A stretch of 25,049 bases of DNA. Source: JAYGED01 sp046582565 (GTDB lineage Bacteria; Pseudomonadota; Alphaproteobacteria; JAAXGF01). Positions within the stretch are counted from its first letter, which is position 1, and each line of letters starts with the position of its first letter. The notes under the pieces were generated by a model. That model was given only the letters and a program-made list of their open reading frames with translations, was not told the DNA's origin and made no database searches. Below, in pieces: positions 15,490 to 23,724 of the stretch. The position numbers were made by a program, and so were the translations under genes. The stretch spans positions 1-25,049 of the forward strand of contig JAYGED010000149.1 of NCBI GenBank assembly GCA_046582565.1, given 5' to 3'.

Positions 15490-16659
15490 ATGAAGATCGA
15501 TACTGACATTGCCGCGCGCCATGAGTCCCTGAAGTCTTTCAGGCGCGATATCCACCGCCATCCCGAAACCGCCTTCGAGGAGGTCCGCACCGCCGCAGCG
15601 GTCGCAGCCCGGCTCGAGGCCTGTGGTATGGAGGTTCATACCGGCATCGCCGAGACCGGCATCGTCGGCGTGCTGCGGAGCGGCGATTCCAACCGCGCCA
15701 TTGCTCTTCGCGCCGATATGGACGCGCTCAACCTGACCGAACACAACAGCTTCGATCATTGCTCATCAATCCCCGGCAAGATGCACGGCTGCGGCCACGA
15801 CGGCCATACAACCATGCTGCTCGGCGCCGCCGAACATCTGGCGGCCAACCCGGCCTTCAACGGAACGGTCTATTTCATCTTCCAGCCCGCCGAAGAAGGC
15901 GGCGGCGGCGGCAGGGTGATGGTCGAGGAAGGATTGTTCGAGCGCTTCCCGGTGGAGGGCGTCTACGGCATGCATAATATGCCGGGCCTGGCCGCCGGGA
16001 GCATTGCCGTCTCGCCCGGCCCGGTCATGGCGGCGGCGGATGTCTTCACCATCACCATTACCGGCGTCGGCGGCCATGCCGCTTTTCCGCACCGCACGGT
16101 CGATCCGGTGTTTGCCGCCGGCGAGATAATCGTCGCCCTGCAAACCATCGTCGCCCGCAACACCGACCCGCTCAGCTCGGCGGTAATCAGCGTGACCATG
16201 ATGCAGGCCGGCGAGGCGAGCAACATCATCCCAGAGACCGCCGCCTTGACAGGGAGTGCGCGGAGCTTCACCGACGAGACGCGCGATTTGCTGGAAACCA
16301 CCATGCGGCGCATCGTCGAGGGCGTCGCCGCCGCCCATGGCGCCACCGCTACGCTCGACTACGCGCGCGGCTATCCGGCGACGGTCAACCACGCGGCGGA
16401 AAGCGAAATCGCCGCGCGCGCCGCCGCCGCCGCCGTCGGCGCCAGCAATGTGGCGCATGATTTCCCGCCCATGATGGGGGCCGAGGATTTTTCCTATATG
16501 CTGCGCGAGCGGCCCGGCTGCTATGTCTTCATCGGCAATGGCGAGGGCGAGGCCCACCCCATGTGCCACAGCCCCGATTACGACTTCAACGACGATATCC
16601 TGCCCATCGGCGTGAGCTACTGGGCGCGCCTGGTTGAGGAAGCTCTTGGCGCCGCCTGA
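15490..16659 (+). CDS. M20 family amidohydrolase (hippurate/aminoacylase-type)
   Basis: This 389-residue cytoplasmic metallohydrolase would cleave an N-acyl or N-carbamoyl amino acid or similar amide. M20D marks are RRDIHRHPE (residues 18-26), LRADMDAL (73-80), the metal-binding MHGCGHDGH with Cys101 and His103, FQPAEEGGGG with the catalytic Glu pair, and PMMGAEDFSYML near the end. The dimerisation (lid) domain occupies roughly residues 180-290 (ITGVGGHAAFPH). I chose ATG 15490, with AAGGAAG upstream, since the extra in-frame residues from 15445 have no family similarity. The end overlaps the next gene by 14 bases. The substrate cannot be inferred from the neighbours. Confidence 0.92.
   Translation: MKIDTDIAARHESLKSFRRDIHRHPETAFEEVRTAAAVAARLEACGMEVHTGIAETGIVGVLRSGDSNRAIALRADMDALNLTEHNSFDHCSSIPGKMHGCGHDGHTTMLLGAAEHLAANPAFNGTVYFIFQPAEEGGGGGRVMVEEGLFERFPVEGVYGMHNMPGLAAGSIAVSPGPVMAAADVFTITITGVGGHAAFPHRTVDPVFAAGEIIVALQTIVARNTDPLSSAVISVTMMQAGEASNIIPETAALTGSARSFTDETRDLLETTMRRIVEGVAAAHGATATLDYARGYPATVNHAAESEIAARAAAAAVGASNVAHDFPPMMGAEDFSYMLRERPGCYVFIGNGEGEAHPMCHSPDYDFNDDILPIGVSYWARLVEEALGAA
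16636..16640 (+). promoter_or_regulatory. Ribosome site deciding the TTG start of the glycosyltransferase
   Basis: GAGGA lies five bases before TTG 16646, inside the end of the M20 gene. An earlier in-frame TTG at 16634 would sit upstream of this site. Confidence 0.5.
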
Positions 16660-17335
16660 AGCATCTCTTCCGGCGCTCAGCCTGATTATCCCGACGCTCG
16701 ACTCGGTTGATTGCCTGGCGCCGTGTCTGCGCTCCTTCCCTGCCGATGACATCGAGGTCATCATCGTCGACGGCGGATCGCGCGACGGCACTCAAGCACA
16801 CGCCGACTCTCTGGGCGCGCGAGTGCTGATGTCCGCCCCTGGCCGGGGTGCGCAGCTCATGGCCGGCGCGGCCGCGGCGCGGGGCCGCTGGCTATTGTTC
16901 CTCCATGCCGACACCCGCCTGTCCAAAGGATGGTGGGAGACGGCCAAGGATTTCATGGCGGCGGCGGGCGAAAACCGCGCCGGATATTTCCACTATGCCC
17001 TCGACGACGACGCCCCGGCGGCGCGCCGTCTCGAAGCCCTGGTTGATTGGCGCTGCCGCTTTCTCGGGCTGCCCTACGGCGATCAGGGGCTGTTAATTGC
17101 CCGCGAATTTTACCAGCAGCTCGGCGGCTTTAGATCGATGCCTCTGATGGAGGATGTCGAGTTCATCAGGCGCATCGGCAAGCACCGCCTGGTTATGCTC
17201 GACGCCGAAGCGATGACCTCGGCGGCGCGTTATCGCCGTGACGGATATCTGCGGCGCTCGGGCCGAAATCTGACCTGTCTGGCCCTCTATCACCTTGGCC
17301 TGCCTGCGCGCAGCCTGGTCCGTCTCTACGGGTGA
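16646..17335 (+). CDS. Glycosyltransferase family 2, TIGR04283 type
   Basis: This GT-A fold protein is about 229 residues. After LSLIIPTLDSVDCL comes EVIIVDGGSRDGT, the nucleotide-sugar-binding strand. APGRGAQLMAGAAAARGRWLLFLHADTRL, with the metal-binding DXD-like HAD, follows, then YGDQGLLIAREFYQQLGGF and MEDVEFIRRI. This is the pattern of TIGR04283, a family named for arsenosugar gene clusters but also common elsewhere. The start is TTG 16646, chosen by its ribosome site. It overlaps the M20 gene by 14 bases and the next gene by 4 (GTGA). Co-occurrence with the DUF2064 protein is typical. No ArsM or ArsS is visible, so an arsenosugar role is unproven. Confidence 0.87.
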   Translation: MAPPEASLPALSLIIPTLDSVDCLAPCLRSFPADDIEVIIVDGGSRDGTQAHADSLGARVLMSAPGRGAQLMAGAAAARGRWLLFLHADTRLSKGWWETAKDFMAAAGENRAGYFHYALDDDAPAARRLEALVDWRCRFLGLPYGDQGLLIAREFYQQLGGFRSMPLMEDVEFIRRIGKHRLVMLDAEAMTSAARYRRDGYLRRSGRNLTCLALYHLGLPARSLVRLYG

Positions 17336-17901
17336 AACACCTCATCCTATTCGTCAAGGCGCCCCGCCTCGGCGCCGTGAAGACGCGGCTGTCAGCTAAT
17401 ATCGGCGTGCTCAAGGCCTGGCGCTTCTACCGAGCTTCCGTGGCGCAAACCTTCCGCCGCCTGGACCGCGATCCCCGGTGGCGTTGCATCCTCAGCGTCA
17501 CCCCCGACCGCTTCGCCCGCTCTGGCGACCTGCCTCAGGGGCGCGGCGATTTGGGGGCGCGCATGGGCCGCGCCTTGAACAGCGTGCCACGCGGGCCGGC
17601 GCTGCTCATCGGCGGCGACATCCCCGATATCGAAACCAGGGATGTAGCCCGGGCCTTCCGGGAACTCGAACGTCATGACATGGTCTTCGGCCCCTCCTCC
17701 GACGGCGGCTATTGGCTGATCGGCGCCCGCCGCCGGCCCCTGCCCCGCGGCCTGTTTAAAGGCGTGCGCTGGTCGAGCCCGCACGCTCTCGCCGACAACC
17801 TGGCGAACCTCCCGCCCCACTGCAGCGCGGCCCTGGTCGGGACACTCGATGATATCGACGACGGCGACGCCTGGCGACGCTGGTGTGCGGCTAAACGCTG
17901 A
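17332..17901 (+). CDS. TIGR04282 / DUF2064 nucleotidyltransferase-like protein
   Basis: This 189-residue protein has a nucleotidyltransferase-like fold. Its N-terminal LILFVKAPRLGAVKTRLS is the typical opening. RGDLGARMGRAL, LLIGGDIPDI and VFGPSSDGGYWLIGAR follow in the order expected of TIGR04282. By analogy with related CofC/GlmU-type folds it may activate a sugar or a small phospho-compound, but the activity is not established. It starts at GTG 17332, sharing GTGA with the stop of the glycosyltransferase gene. It ends in TGATG, shared with the transporter start. The pair is usually co-inherited, which suggests a two-step glycoconjugate pathway. Confidence 0.87.
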   Translation: MKHLILFVKAPRLGAVKTRLSANIGVLKAWRFYRASVAQTFRRLDRDPRWRCILSVTPDRFARSGDLPQGRGDLGARMGRALNSVPRGPALLIGGDIPDIETRDVARAFRELERHDMVFGPSSDGGYWLIGARRRPLPRGLFKGVRWSSPHALADNLANLPPHCSAALVGTLDDIDDGDAWRRWCAAKR

Positions 17902-18761
17902 TGAATCAAAAATCTACCGTCAAAGGCATCGCCTGGATGGTCCTGACCGGGCTGCTGTTCGTCGCCGTGACCGGCATCGTCCGCCATCTCGGCTCGGACA
18001 TGAATCCGATCCAGGCGGCCTTCATCCGCTATGCCATGGGGGTCGTCATCATGGCCCCGCTTTTCCTGCGTATGCGATGGACGCGAATTGCGTCAGGGCC
18101 TCGGATCGGCATGTTTCTGATCCGCGGCCTGGTGCATGGCACCGGGGTCATGCTGTGGTTCTACGCCATGGCCCATATCCCCATCGCCGAAGTCACCGCC
18201 CTGAGCTTCACCGCCCCCATCTTCACCACCATCGGCGCCGCCCTGTTTCTCGGCGAGAAGGTTCGCGCGCGGCGTATCGGCGCCGTGCTGATGGGCTTCG
18301 CCGGCACGCTGATCATCCTCAGGCCGGGCATCGCGGCGATCGATCCCGGCGCTATCGCACAGCTTCTGGCGGCGCCGCTGTTCGCCGCCTCGTTCATCCT
18401 GGCGAAGAAGCTCACCGAAACCGACCCGACCCGGGTCATCGTCGGCGCCCTGACGATTATCGTCACCCTGATGCTCTTGGGGCCGGCCTTGCTGGTCTGG
18501 CGCACACCAACGCCGACCGAGCTGGGGTGGCTTTTCGCCACGGCGAGCTTTGCTACAGCCGGTCACCTCACCCTGGTCCAGGCGTTTCGCGCCGCCGAAA
18601 TCACCGTGACCCAGCCGGTCGCCTTCCTGCAATTGGTCTGGGCGACCCTGCTCGGCTATTACGTCTTCGGCGAGACGCCCGACATGTTTACCTGGATCGG
18701 CGCCGCCGTCATCGTCTCCAGCGCCACCTACATCGCCCACCGGGAACTCAAGAACCGTTAG
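17901..18761 (+). CDS. EamA-family (DMT superfamily) transporter
   Basis: This 286-residue protein has ten predicted helices in two EamA repeats. The first repeat ends with FTAPIFTTIGAALFLGEKV (around residue 100-118), and the second shows the same pattern at VAFLQLVWATLLGYYVFGETP (about 238-258). These drug/metabolite transporters export amino acids, metabolites or nucleotides. The specificity is not readable. ATG 17901 overlaps the preceding TGA by one base, so it closes a coupled run of four genes. It ends 12 bases from the convergent MDR oxidoreductase. Family assignment is firm, the substrate unknown. Confidence 0.9.
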   Translation: MNQKSTVKGIAWMVLTGLLFVAVTGIVRHLGSDMNPIQAAFIRYAMGVVIMAPLFLRMRWTRIASGPRIGMFLIRGLVHGTGVMLWFYAMAHIPIAEVTALSFTAPIFTTIGAALFLGEKVRARRIGAVLMGFAGTLIILRPGIAAIDPGAIAQLLAAPLFAASFILAKKLTETDPTRVIVGALTIIVTLMLLGPALLVWRTPTPTELGWLFATASFATAGHLTLVQAFRAAEITVTQPVAFLQLVWATLLGYYVFGETPDMFTWIGAAVIVSSATYIAHRELKNR

Positions 18762-18773
18762 TCGAATGGCGTG

Positions 18774-19823
18774 TCAGGCCGGTTTGCCTGATTCAATTTC
18801 GACACAGATTTTTCCCTTATGTCGGCCTTTTTGCAGATGCTCTATGGCTTCATTGGCCGCATCGAAGGGAAACACCCGATCGATGATGGGTGTAATGTCA
18901 TGCTGCTCGATGGCATCGACCATTCGTTCAAATGCCTGCTTGTGGCCGACGGATACCGAGTGAAGCGTGATATTTCGCGTCAGGATCAAGGGCAGACGCA
19001 CCGTGGCGACACTTCCGGTGACCGTGCCGATCAGTATCACCAGGCCGCCGGTTTTGACCGCCCGCAAGGATTTTTCCAATGTCTCTGCGCCGCCCAACTC
19101 AAGCACGCGATCGCATCCTTTGCCGTGGGTGAGTTTTTTAACAGTGCGGTGCCAATCAGGGTCGAGCCGATAGTTGATGGTCTCGTCAGCCCCCAGTTCC
19201 CGGACAAAATCGAGCTTTTCGTCACGGGACGACATCATGATGACCCGGGCGCGCATCAGTTTCGCAAATTTCAAGGCAAACAGCGCCACCCCGCCGGTGC
19301 CTTGGATCAAGACCGTTTCGCCGGGCTGTATGGGTTTTAGATCCGTCAGGGCAGACCATGCGGTGAGCCCGGCGCAGGGCAGCGTGGCGGCGGCCAGGTG
19401 CGATATACTGTCGGGCATCAAGACCGTATCCTCGGCATCGACAACCATAGAGGTGCACAGCATTCCGTCCCGCGGGCCGCCCAGGCTGTGGCGATAGAGA
19501 TCGACCGGAGGATCACCGCTTAACCAGGTCCTGAAGAAGAGCGGACAGACCCGATCGCCGACCTTCAAGCCGGTGACCGCATCGCCGATTTGGTCCACCA
19601 CCCCGACGCCATCGGAAATCGGGATGAGGGGCAGCGTTACAGCCGATCCATGGTCTCCCCGCATGACCACCAGATCACGATAATTGAGCGACGCGGCCAA
19701 GACTCTCAGGCGGACCTGAGTCTCGCCGGGAACGGGCATGGCGCGCCTGACCAGCTTTAAGTTTTCAATCCCAAACTCGCTGCCAAGCTCCCAGGCCTGA
19801 ATGAAATCCGACCCTGAAGTCAT
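18774..19823 (-). CDS. MDR-superfamily NAD(P)-dependent oxidoreductase
   Basis: This is a 349-residue medium-chain dehydrogenase/reductase. The N-terminal GroES-like domain has ASLNYRDLVVMRG, where the usual zinc-ligand Cys is replaced by Asn. The structural-zinc Cys cluster is also absent, so it is a zinc-independent, quinone-oxidoreductase-like member. The Rossmann domain carries VLIQGTGGVALFALKFAKL (about residues 174-192) for NAD(P)H binding. The reaction and substrate are unknown. AGAGG lies four bases before ATG 19823. It shares its strand with the upstream ureohydrolase gene, with 36 bases between, so it may be co-transcribed with it. Confidence 0.88.
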   Translation of the reverse strand: MTSGSDFIQAWELGSEFGIENLKLVRRAMPVPGETQVRLRVLAASLNYRDLVVMRGDHGSAVTLPLIPISDGVGVVDQIGDAVTGLKVGDRVCPLFFRTWLSGDPPVDLYRHSLGGPRDGMLCTSMVVDAEDTVLMPDSISHLAAATLPCAGLTAWSALTDLKPIQPGETVLIQGTGGVALFALKFAKLMRARVIMMSSRDEKLDFVRELGADETINYRLDPDWHRTVKKLTHGKGCDRVLELGGAETLEKSLRAVKTGGLVILIGTVTGSVATVRLPLILTRNITLHSVSVGHKQAFERMVDAIEQHDITPIIDRVFPFDAANEAIEHLQKGRHKGKICVEIESGKPA

Positions 19824-19859
19824 GCACCCTCTTCCAATAGCGCGTCGTTTCCCCCGCCG

Positions 19860-20807
19860 TCAGCTTTTCGTGTCCTGATTCAAATTGATCAAATGCAGAC
19901 AGAGCAGCATGACATTGGCGGCGAGCAGAGCGGTCATGCCGGCGACGTCGTGGGGCGGGCTTACCGTGTTAACGTCGCAGGCCACGATGTTGAGCCCGGT
20001 CAGCGAGCGCAAAATGGCGATGCCTTCGCGCGCGGTCAGGCCGCCCCAGGTCGGGTCGCACACCCCCGGCGCGCAGGATGGATCGAACACGTCCATGTCC
20101 CAGCAGAGATAGACCGGCCTAGCACCTACCGCCGCCTTCATCTCGTCAATCACCGTACTGATGCCGCGCTCGAACAATGTGTCGGCGGTAACCACGCGAT
20201 AGCCGAAGTCGCGGGTGAAATTGAGGATGTCCGGATGTCGGCAGGTGCCGCGTATGCCGATGTGCCAGGACTCCGCGGTGTCGAGCAGGCCCTCCTCGGC
20301 GGCGCAATTGAAGGTGGTGGCGTTGGTGTGGCGGCGCTGGCCTTCGATGGGATAGGCGTCGGTGTGGGAGTCGAAATGCACCACCACCATGCCCTTATGG
20401 CGCGGCCCCATAGCGCGCAATTGCGGCAGGGTCACCGCGCCATCGCCGCCCATGGTAACCGGGATCGCGCCGGCGTCGGCGATCTGATTGACGGCGGATT
20501 CCATAACCTCGTAGGCCTCTTCGATGCGCCCCGAGATGACATTGGCGTTGCCGCAATCCATAACCGCCAGTTCCGCAAGCGGGTCACGCATGGAGAAGCT
20601 CGGATAGGGCCCATCGAGACGGATCGCCTGGTCGCGGATCGCCCCCGGCCCCTGACGCGCGCCGACACGGTAGGGATCGGCGCCGCAATCGAACGGCATG
20701 CCCAGGATGGCCGCTCTGGCAGCCTCCAGACCAACGCCCGAGGGCACGCGCATGAAACCCTGGGTCGGTCGAAATATATGCGGATCGAGTACGGTCATCG
20801 GTCTCAT
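19860..20807 (-). CDS. Ureohydrolase (agmatinase/arginase family), GGDG variant
   Basis: This is a protein of about 315 residues in the manganese or nickel ureohydrolase family, which releases urea from guanidino compounds. The usual metal motifs are HFDSHTDAY (Asp146, His148, Asp150) and CWDMDVFDP (Asp237, Asp239). The first ligand motif, normally GGDH, reads GGDG: Gly123 stands where the His ligand is expected. This may change the metal centre or substrate, or mark loss of activity. The start is uncertain: ATG 20807 and 20798 are both possible, and the longest frame opens at TTG 20840. It is on the same strand as the ABC importer upstream. Substrates such as agmatine or guanidinobutyrate are possible but not shown. 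Confidence 0.85.
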   Translation of the reverse strand: MRPMTVLDPHIFRPTQGFMRVPSGVGLEAARAAILGMPFDCGADPYRVGARQGPGAIRDQAIRLDGPYPSFSMRDPLAELAVMDCGNANVISGRIEEAYEVMESAVNQIADAGAIPVTMGGDGAVTLPQLRAMGPRHKGMVVVHFDSHTDAYPIEGQRRHTNATTFNCAAEEGLLDTAESWHIGIRGTCRHPDILNFTRDFGYRVVTADTLFERGISTVIDEMKAAVGARPVYLCWDMDVFDPSCAPGVCDPTWGGLTAREGIAILRSLTGLNIVACDVNTVSPPHDVAGMTALLAANVMLLCLHLINLNQDTKS

Positions 20808-20870
20808 CGCCCTCTCTATAGATGCATCAAAACACTTCAAGAGCTTATACCACCTTACGGTGATAGGCGA

Positions 20871-20930
20871 TCAGGACGGCAGGCGGACGGTGCCGAATTT
20901 GGTTTTGGCCCAGCACGCAATACGCAGCAC
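20871..20930 (-). pseudogene. Orphan 3' end of the ABC permease gene
   Basis: On the minus strand these bases read VLRIACWAKTKFGTVRLPS then TGA, matching the last 19 residues of the permease at 22294-22962 at 17 of 19 positions. A stop codon pair lies immediately upstream in frame, so it is a remnant and not a gene. It lies between the ureohydrolase and the BenE gene. Confidence 0.8.
20873..20930 (+). repeat. 58-base direct repeat flanking the BenE gene, left copy
   Basis: This segment matches 22296-22353 at 54 of 58 positions in the same orientation, with the first 28 bases identical. It is the degraded copy of the permease 3' end. The homology stops sharply at GTGCTG on the right side of the copy. 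Confidence 0.85.
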
Positions 20931-21023
20931 TCATTATCTCAGTTGTGTACAGTTGATACCGAAGTGCGAAATTATAGCGCCACCCACCCCCCGGTATTTG
21001 AATCTGCCAAGGATTAAATTGTA

Positions 21024-22211
21024 ATGGGAAAAGATCTTTCCGTGACGGCTTTTGCGGCAGGCGTCCTTGCTGCCTTCGTGGGTTTTGCCGGCTCATTCGC
21101 CATTGTTGTTCAGGGATTGTACGGCGTCGGCGCCAATGCCGCTGAAGCGGCCTCGGGGTTGATGGTTCTGGCTGTTTCCATGGGTTTGTGCGCGATCTTC
21201 CTGGCGCTGAAAACCAGAATGCCCATCAGTGTGGCCTGGTCGACGCCGGGTGCTGCATTCTTGGCAACATTGACCCCTGTAGAGGGCGGCTTTCCGGTTG
21301 CTGTCGGCGCGTTCATTATTACAGCGCTGCTCATAATTGTAGCCGGTTTGTGGAAGTCGTTTGGCCGGGTGATTTCAGCCATACCAACCCCTTTGGCCAG
21401 CGCCATGCTGGCGGGTGTTCTGTTGCCGCTCTGTCTGGCGCCGTTTGAAGCGATTGCCGAGATTCCCCAGGTGGGATTGCCGATTATTCTGGTCTGGCTT
21501 GTCGTCGCCAGATTTAAACGGGTACTTGCCGTGCCCGCCGCTGTGTTTGTTGCCGCCGTGCTGATTGTAACGGTCTTCGAAATTGATATCGCCCAGATTG
21601 AATCCCTATGGTCATATCCGGTTTTTGTCGCGCCCAGCTTTACGGCATCCGGACTGATTGGTATCGCACTGCCTTTGTTCATTATAACCATGGCGGGACA
21701 GAATATTACCGGGATCGCTGTTTTGAACAGCTTCGGCTTCAGACCGGATGCCGGCGTCATGTTTGGCTGGACGGGACTGTTCAGCCTAGCCTCCGCCCCA
21801 TTCGGTGCCCACGCGGTTAATCTTGCCGCCATTACAACAGCGATTTGCGCTGGGGAGGAGGCGCACCCCGATCCTGGTAAACGATATTGGGCGGCGGTTA
21901 TAGGCGGCATTACCTATATTATATTTGGCCTTACAGCCGGAGCGGCTATTGGCTTCATCAGCATATCGCCGCCGATTTTGATCGCGGCTGTAGCGGGCTT
22001 AGCCCTGTTTGGTGCTTTAAGCGCCTCACTTGTTACTGCCATGTCGTCGGAAACAGACCGGGAAGCGGCTCTCATCACCTTCCTGGTAACGGCTTCGGGT
22101 ATTAGCTTCTTCGGCATCGGCGGTGTTTTCTGGGGTCTTCTTGCCGGGGGCGCAATGTATCTTTGGGATCACCGGAAGTCCAAATCCGATTTGAACGATC
22201 CGGCTCTATAA
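21024..22211 (+). CDS. BenE-family (benzoate/H+ symporter-like) transporter
   Basis: This 395-residue membrane protein has about 11-12 helices. Family features are the N-terminal FVGFAGSFAIVVQGLYGVGAN, STPGAAFLATL (residues 73-83), PTPLASAMLAGVLLPLCLAPFEA and APFGAHAVNLAAITTAICAGEEAHPD, all typical of BenE, a family of aromatic-acid or related substrate:proton symporters. It is encoded opposite to its neighbours and uses more A and T. Two 60-base stretches (21541, 21661) have 29 G+C each, against 37 in a permease stretch (22621). It is bounded by 58-base direct repeats. A weak AAGGA lies 10 bases before ATG 21024. A strong terminator follows. It appears to be acquired or rearranged. Confidence 0.9.
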   Translation: MGKDLSVTAFAAGVLAAFVGFAGSFAIVVQGLYGVGANAAEAASGLMVLAVSMGLCAIFLALKTRMPISVAWSTPGAAFLATLTPVEGGFPVAVGAFIITALLIIVAGLWKSFGRVISAIPTPLASAMLAGVLLPLCLAPFEAIAEIPQVGLPIILVWLVVARFKRVLAVPAAVFVAAVLIVTVFEIDIAQIESLWSYPVFVAPSFTASGLIGIALPLFIITMAGQNITGIAVLNSFGFRPDAGVMFGWTGLFSLASAPFGAHAVNLAAITTAICAGEEAHPDPGKRYWAAVIGGITYIIFGLTAGAAIGFISISPPILIAAVAGLALFGALSASLVTAMSSETDREAALITFLVTASGISFFGIGGVFWGLLAGGAMYLWDHRKSKSDLNDPAL

Positions 22212-22263
22212 ACAACATCCCGGCACGGGTGCTCTAAGGCCACCTTGCCGAGATGTTGTTTTC
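22211..22263 (+). terminator. Rho-independent terminator after the BenE gene
   Basis: A 15-base stem (22211-22225 with 22246-22260, one mismatch) encloses a 20-base loop, and the stem ends in GTTGTTTTC. It lies directly after the BenE stop and ahead of the convergent permease end, and the T-run is on the plus strand. Confidence 0.75.
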
Positions 22264-22293
22264 ATTGAATGCGGCTCATACCATCGAGCAGTA

Positions 22294-22962
22294 TTAGGAC
22301 GGCAGGCGGACGGTGCCGAATTTTGTTTCGGCCCAGCGCGCGATACGCAGCACCGGATAGCAATAGGCGAAATACATCAGCGCGGTCATGCCGTAGATCA
22401 ACATCAGCTCGCGAGGATGGCGCTGGGTGGCGTGTTCACCGGCGCGGACCAGCTCGGCGATACCGATGACCGAGACGATGGAGGTGCCCTTGATGATGAT
22501 GACATAGATGCCGCCCATGGGCGGGATCATCATTTTCACGGCCTGGGGCAGAACCACATGCCGCATGCTTTGCCACGCCGTCATGCCGGTCGAGCGCGCC
22601 GCTTCGCTCTGGCCGCGCGGGACGGCCTGGACGGCGCCGCGAACGATCTCTGCTACATAGGTCGAGGTATAGAGGCTGAGGGCGATGACAGCCGCCGGAA
22701 AGGCCTCCAACTGGAGCCACGAAATTCCCGTCATCGGCAGCACGAAATAAATCAAGTAGAGATGGATCAGGAACGGCGTCCCACGCAAGGCATGGATATA
22801 TATTCCCAGGGTCATGGAAATCGGCCAGCCGCCCACCGTACGCAGCATGCCGACGACAAAGCCCAAAAGACTTCCGCAAAAGATCGTGATCAGCGAAATT
22901 TTGAAGGTCATCCACAAGCCTTCGAGGAGGAAGGGCATGGTGAGTCTGATCACCTCGATCAT
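22294..22962 (-). CDS. Amino acid ABC transporter permease (HisM/GlnP type)
   Basis: This 222-residue inner-membrane permease has five to six helices. The EAA loop is ARSTGMTAWQSMRHVVLPQAVKMMIPP (about residues 135-161), which contacts the ATPase, and the polar-amino-acid family mark is LRGTPFLIHLYLIYFVLP. The start is ATG 22962. A longer open frame reaches 23616, but its extra part runs out of frame through the neighbouring permease and is spurious. It overlaps that permease by 4 bases (ATGA), so the pair forms a heterodimer channel. The last 19 codons match the remnant at 20871-20930. Confidence 0.94.
   Translation of the reverse strand: MIEVIRLTMPFLLEGLWMTFKISLITIFCGSLLGFVVGMLRTVGGWPISMTLGIYIHALRGTPFLIHLYLIYFVLPMTGISWLQLEAFPAAVIALSLYTSTYVAEIVRGAVQAVPRGQSEAARSTGMTAWQSMRHVVLPQAVKMMIPPMGGIYVIIIKGTSIVSVIGIAELVRAGEHATQRHPRELMLIYGMTALMYFAYCYPVLRIARWAETKFGTVRLPS
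22296..22353 (+). repeat. 58-base direct repeat flanking the BenE gene, right copy
   Basis: This is the intact copy, forming the coding end of the permease gene, with 54 of 58 positions equal to 20873-20930. The distance between the two copies is about 1.42 kb. Confidence 0.85.
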
Positions 22963-23645
22963 GCTCGCGCCCCCCCCAGTTTGCGTTGCGCATAATTGGA
23001 GAAAAACAGCATGATCCCGTAAATCACCAGGTATAAAAAGGCGACCGTAAGGAAAGCCTCGTTCGGCATCAGCCGCTCGCTGAGAACCGTCAGACCGGCG
23101 CCGAAAAGTTCGAACACGCCGATGAAGCTGACCAGGGATGAATCCTTGATGAGAACCGCCGTCTGGCCGAGCAGCGGCGGCAGGACATTGGCGAATGCCT
23201 GCGGCAGAACGACATGACGCATGCGTTGCAGATAGGTCATGCCGACCGACTTGGCGCCCTCGACCTGACCCTTCGAGATGGACTCGATACCGGCACGAAT
23301 GATTTCGCTCATATAAGCGCCGGCGTTGAGGCCGAGCGCAATGATGCCGCCTTCTATTTCGTCCAGGCGGCGGTCGAGAATGGGCAGCGCCGGCAGGGAG
23401 AAATAGATCACATAGATTTGGATCAGTAACGGGGTTGAGCGGATCGCCTGCACGTAGCCGGCCGAGATGCGCCACAACAACGGGTTGGCGGACATCCGCA
23501 TGATCGCCGCCACCGTGCCGACGACCAGGGACAGCACCAGAGAAATCAGCGAAATCCACATGGTCGCGGTCATGCCCCGGGTGAACTCGGGGACATACTG
23601 CAAGGCAACGCGCCAATTGTAGTAATCGAGAATCCAGTCGAACAT
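22959..23645 (-). CDS. Amino acid ABC transporter permease (HisQ type)
   Basis: This 228-residue permease is related to the next gene. It shows IRSTPLLIQIYVIYFSLP (about residues 68-85) and the EAA loop AKSVGMTYLQRMRHVVLPQAFANVLPPLLGQT. With the second permease it forms the membrane channel of a polar-amino-acid (PAAT) importer. The end overlaps the next permease start by 4 bases. The terminator-like hairpin at 23680-23710 lies between this gene and the upstream binding-protein gene. ATG 23645 (MFDWILDYYNW) is the natural start, with the first helix from about residue 28. Confidence 0.94.
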   Translation of the reverse strand: MFDWILDYYNWRVALQYVPEFTRGMTATMWISLISLVLSLVVGTVAAIMRMSANPLLWRISAGYVQAIRSTPLLIQIYVIYFSLPALPILDRRLDEIEGGIIALGLNAGAYMSEIIRAGIESISKGQVEGAKSVGMTYLQRMRHVVLPQAFANVLPPLLGQTAVLIKDSSLVSFIGVFELFGAGLTVLSERLMPNEAFLTVAFLYLVIYGIMLFFSNYAQRKLGGARA

Positions 23646-23679
23646 GCCCGCGACTATCTCATATCCGAATCGTGATGAT

Positions 23680-23710
23680 AAAAAAGGGGCCCCATCCTAT
23701 AGATGGAGCC
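23680..23710 (-). terminator. Intra-operon terminator/stabiliser hairpin
   Basis: On the minus strand GGCTCCATC, a 5-base loop and GATGGGGCC (one G-U pair) are followed by CC and six T's. It lies between the binding-protein and permease genes. This is a classic arrangement for high binding-protein and lower permease expression. Confidence 0.75.
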
Positions 23711-23724
23711 TCGGTAGTGTGTCG

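Noticed and set aside
15434..15505. 23-codon leader ORF overlapping the M20 start
   Set aside because: It has no ribosome site and no run of regulatory codons, so a chance frame is likely.
16646..17901. Arsenosugar biosynthesis cluster
   Set aside because: The two family names derive from such clusters, but no ArsM or ArsS radical SAM gene is adjacent. The radical SAM gene at 14151-15227 is of the PA0069 family and is divergently oriented.
22963..23616. 440-residue reading of the second permease
   Set aside because: The extra N-terminal half is out of frame through the neighbouring permease gene. The normal start is ATG 22962 with a 4-base overlap.
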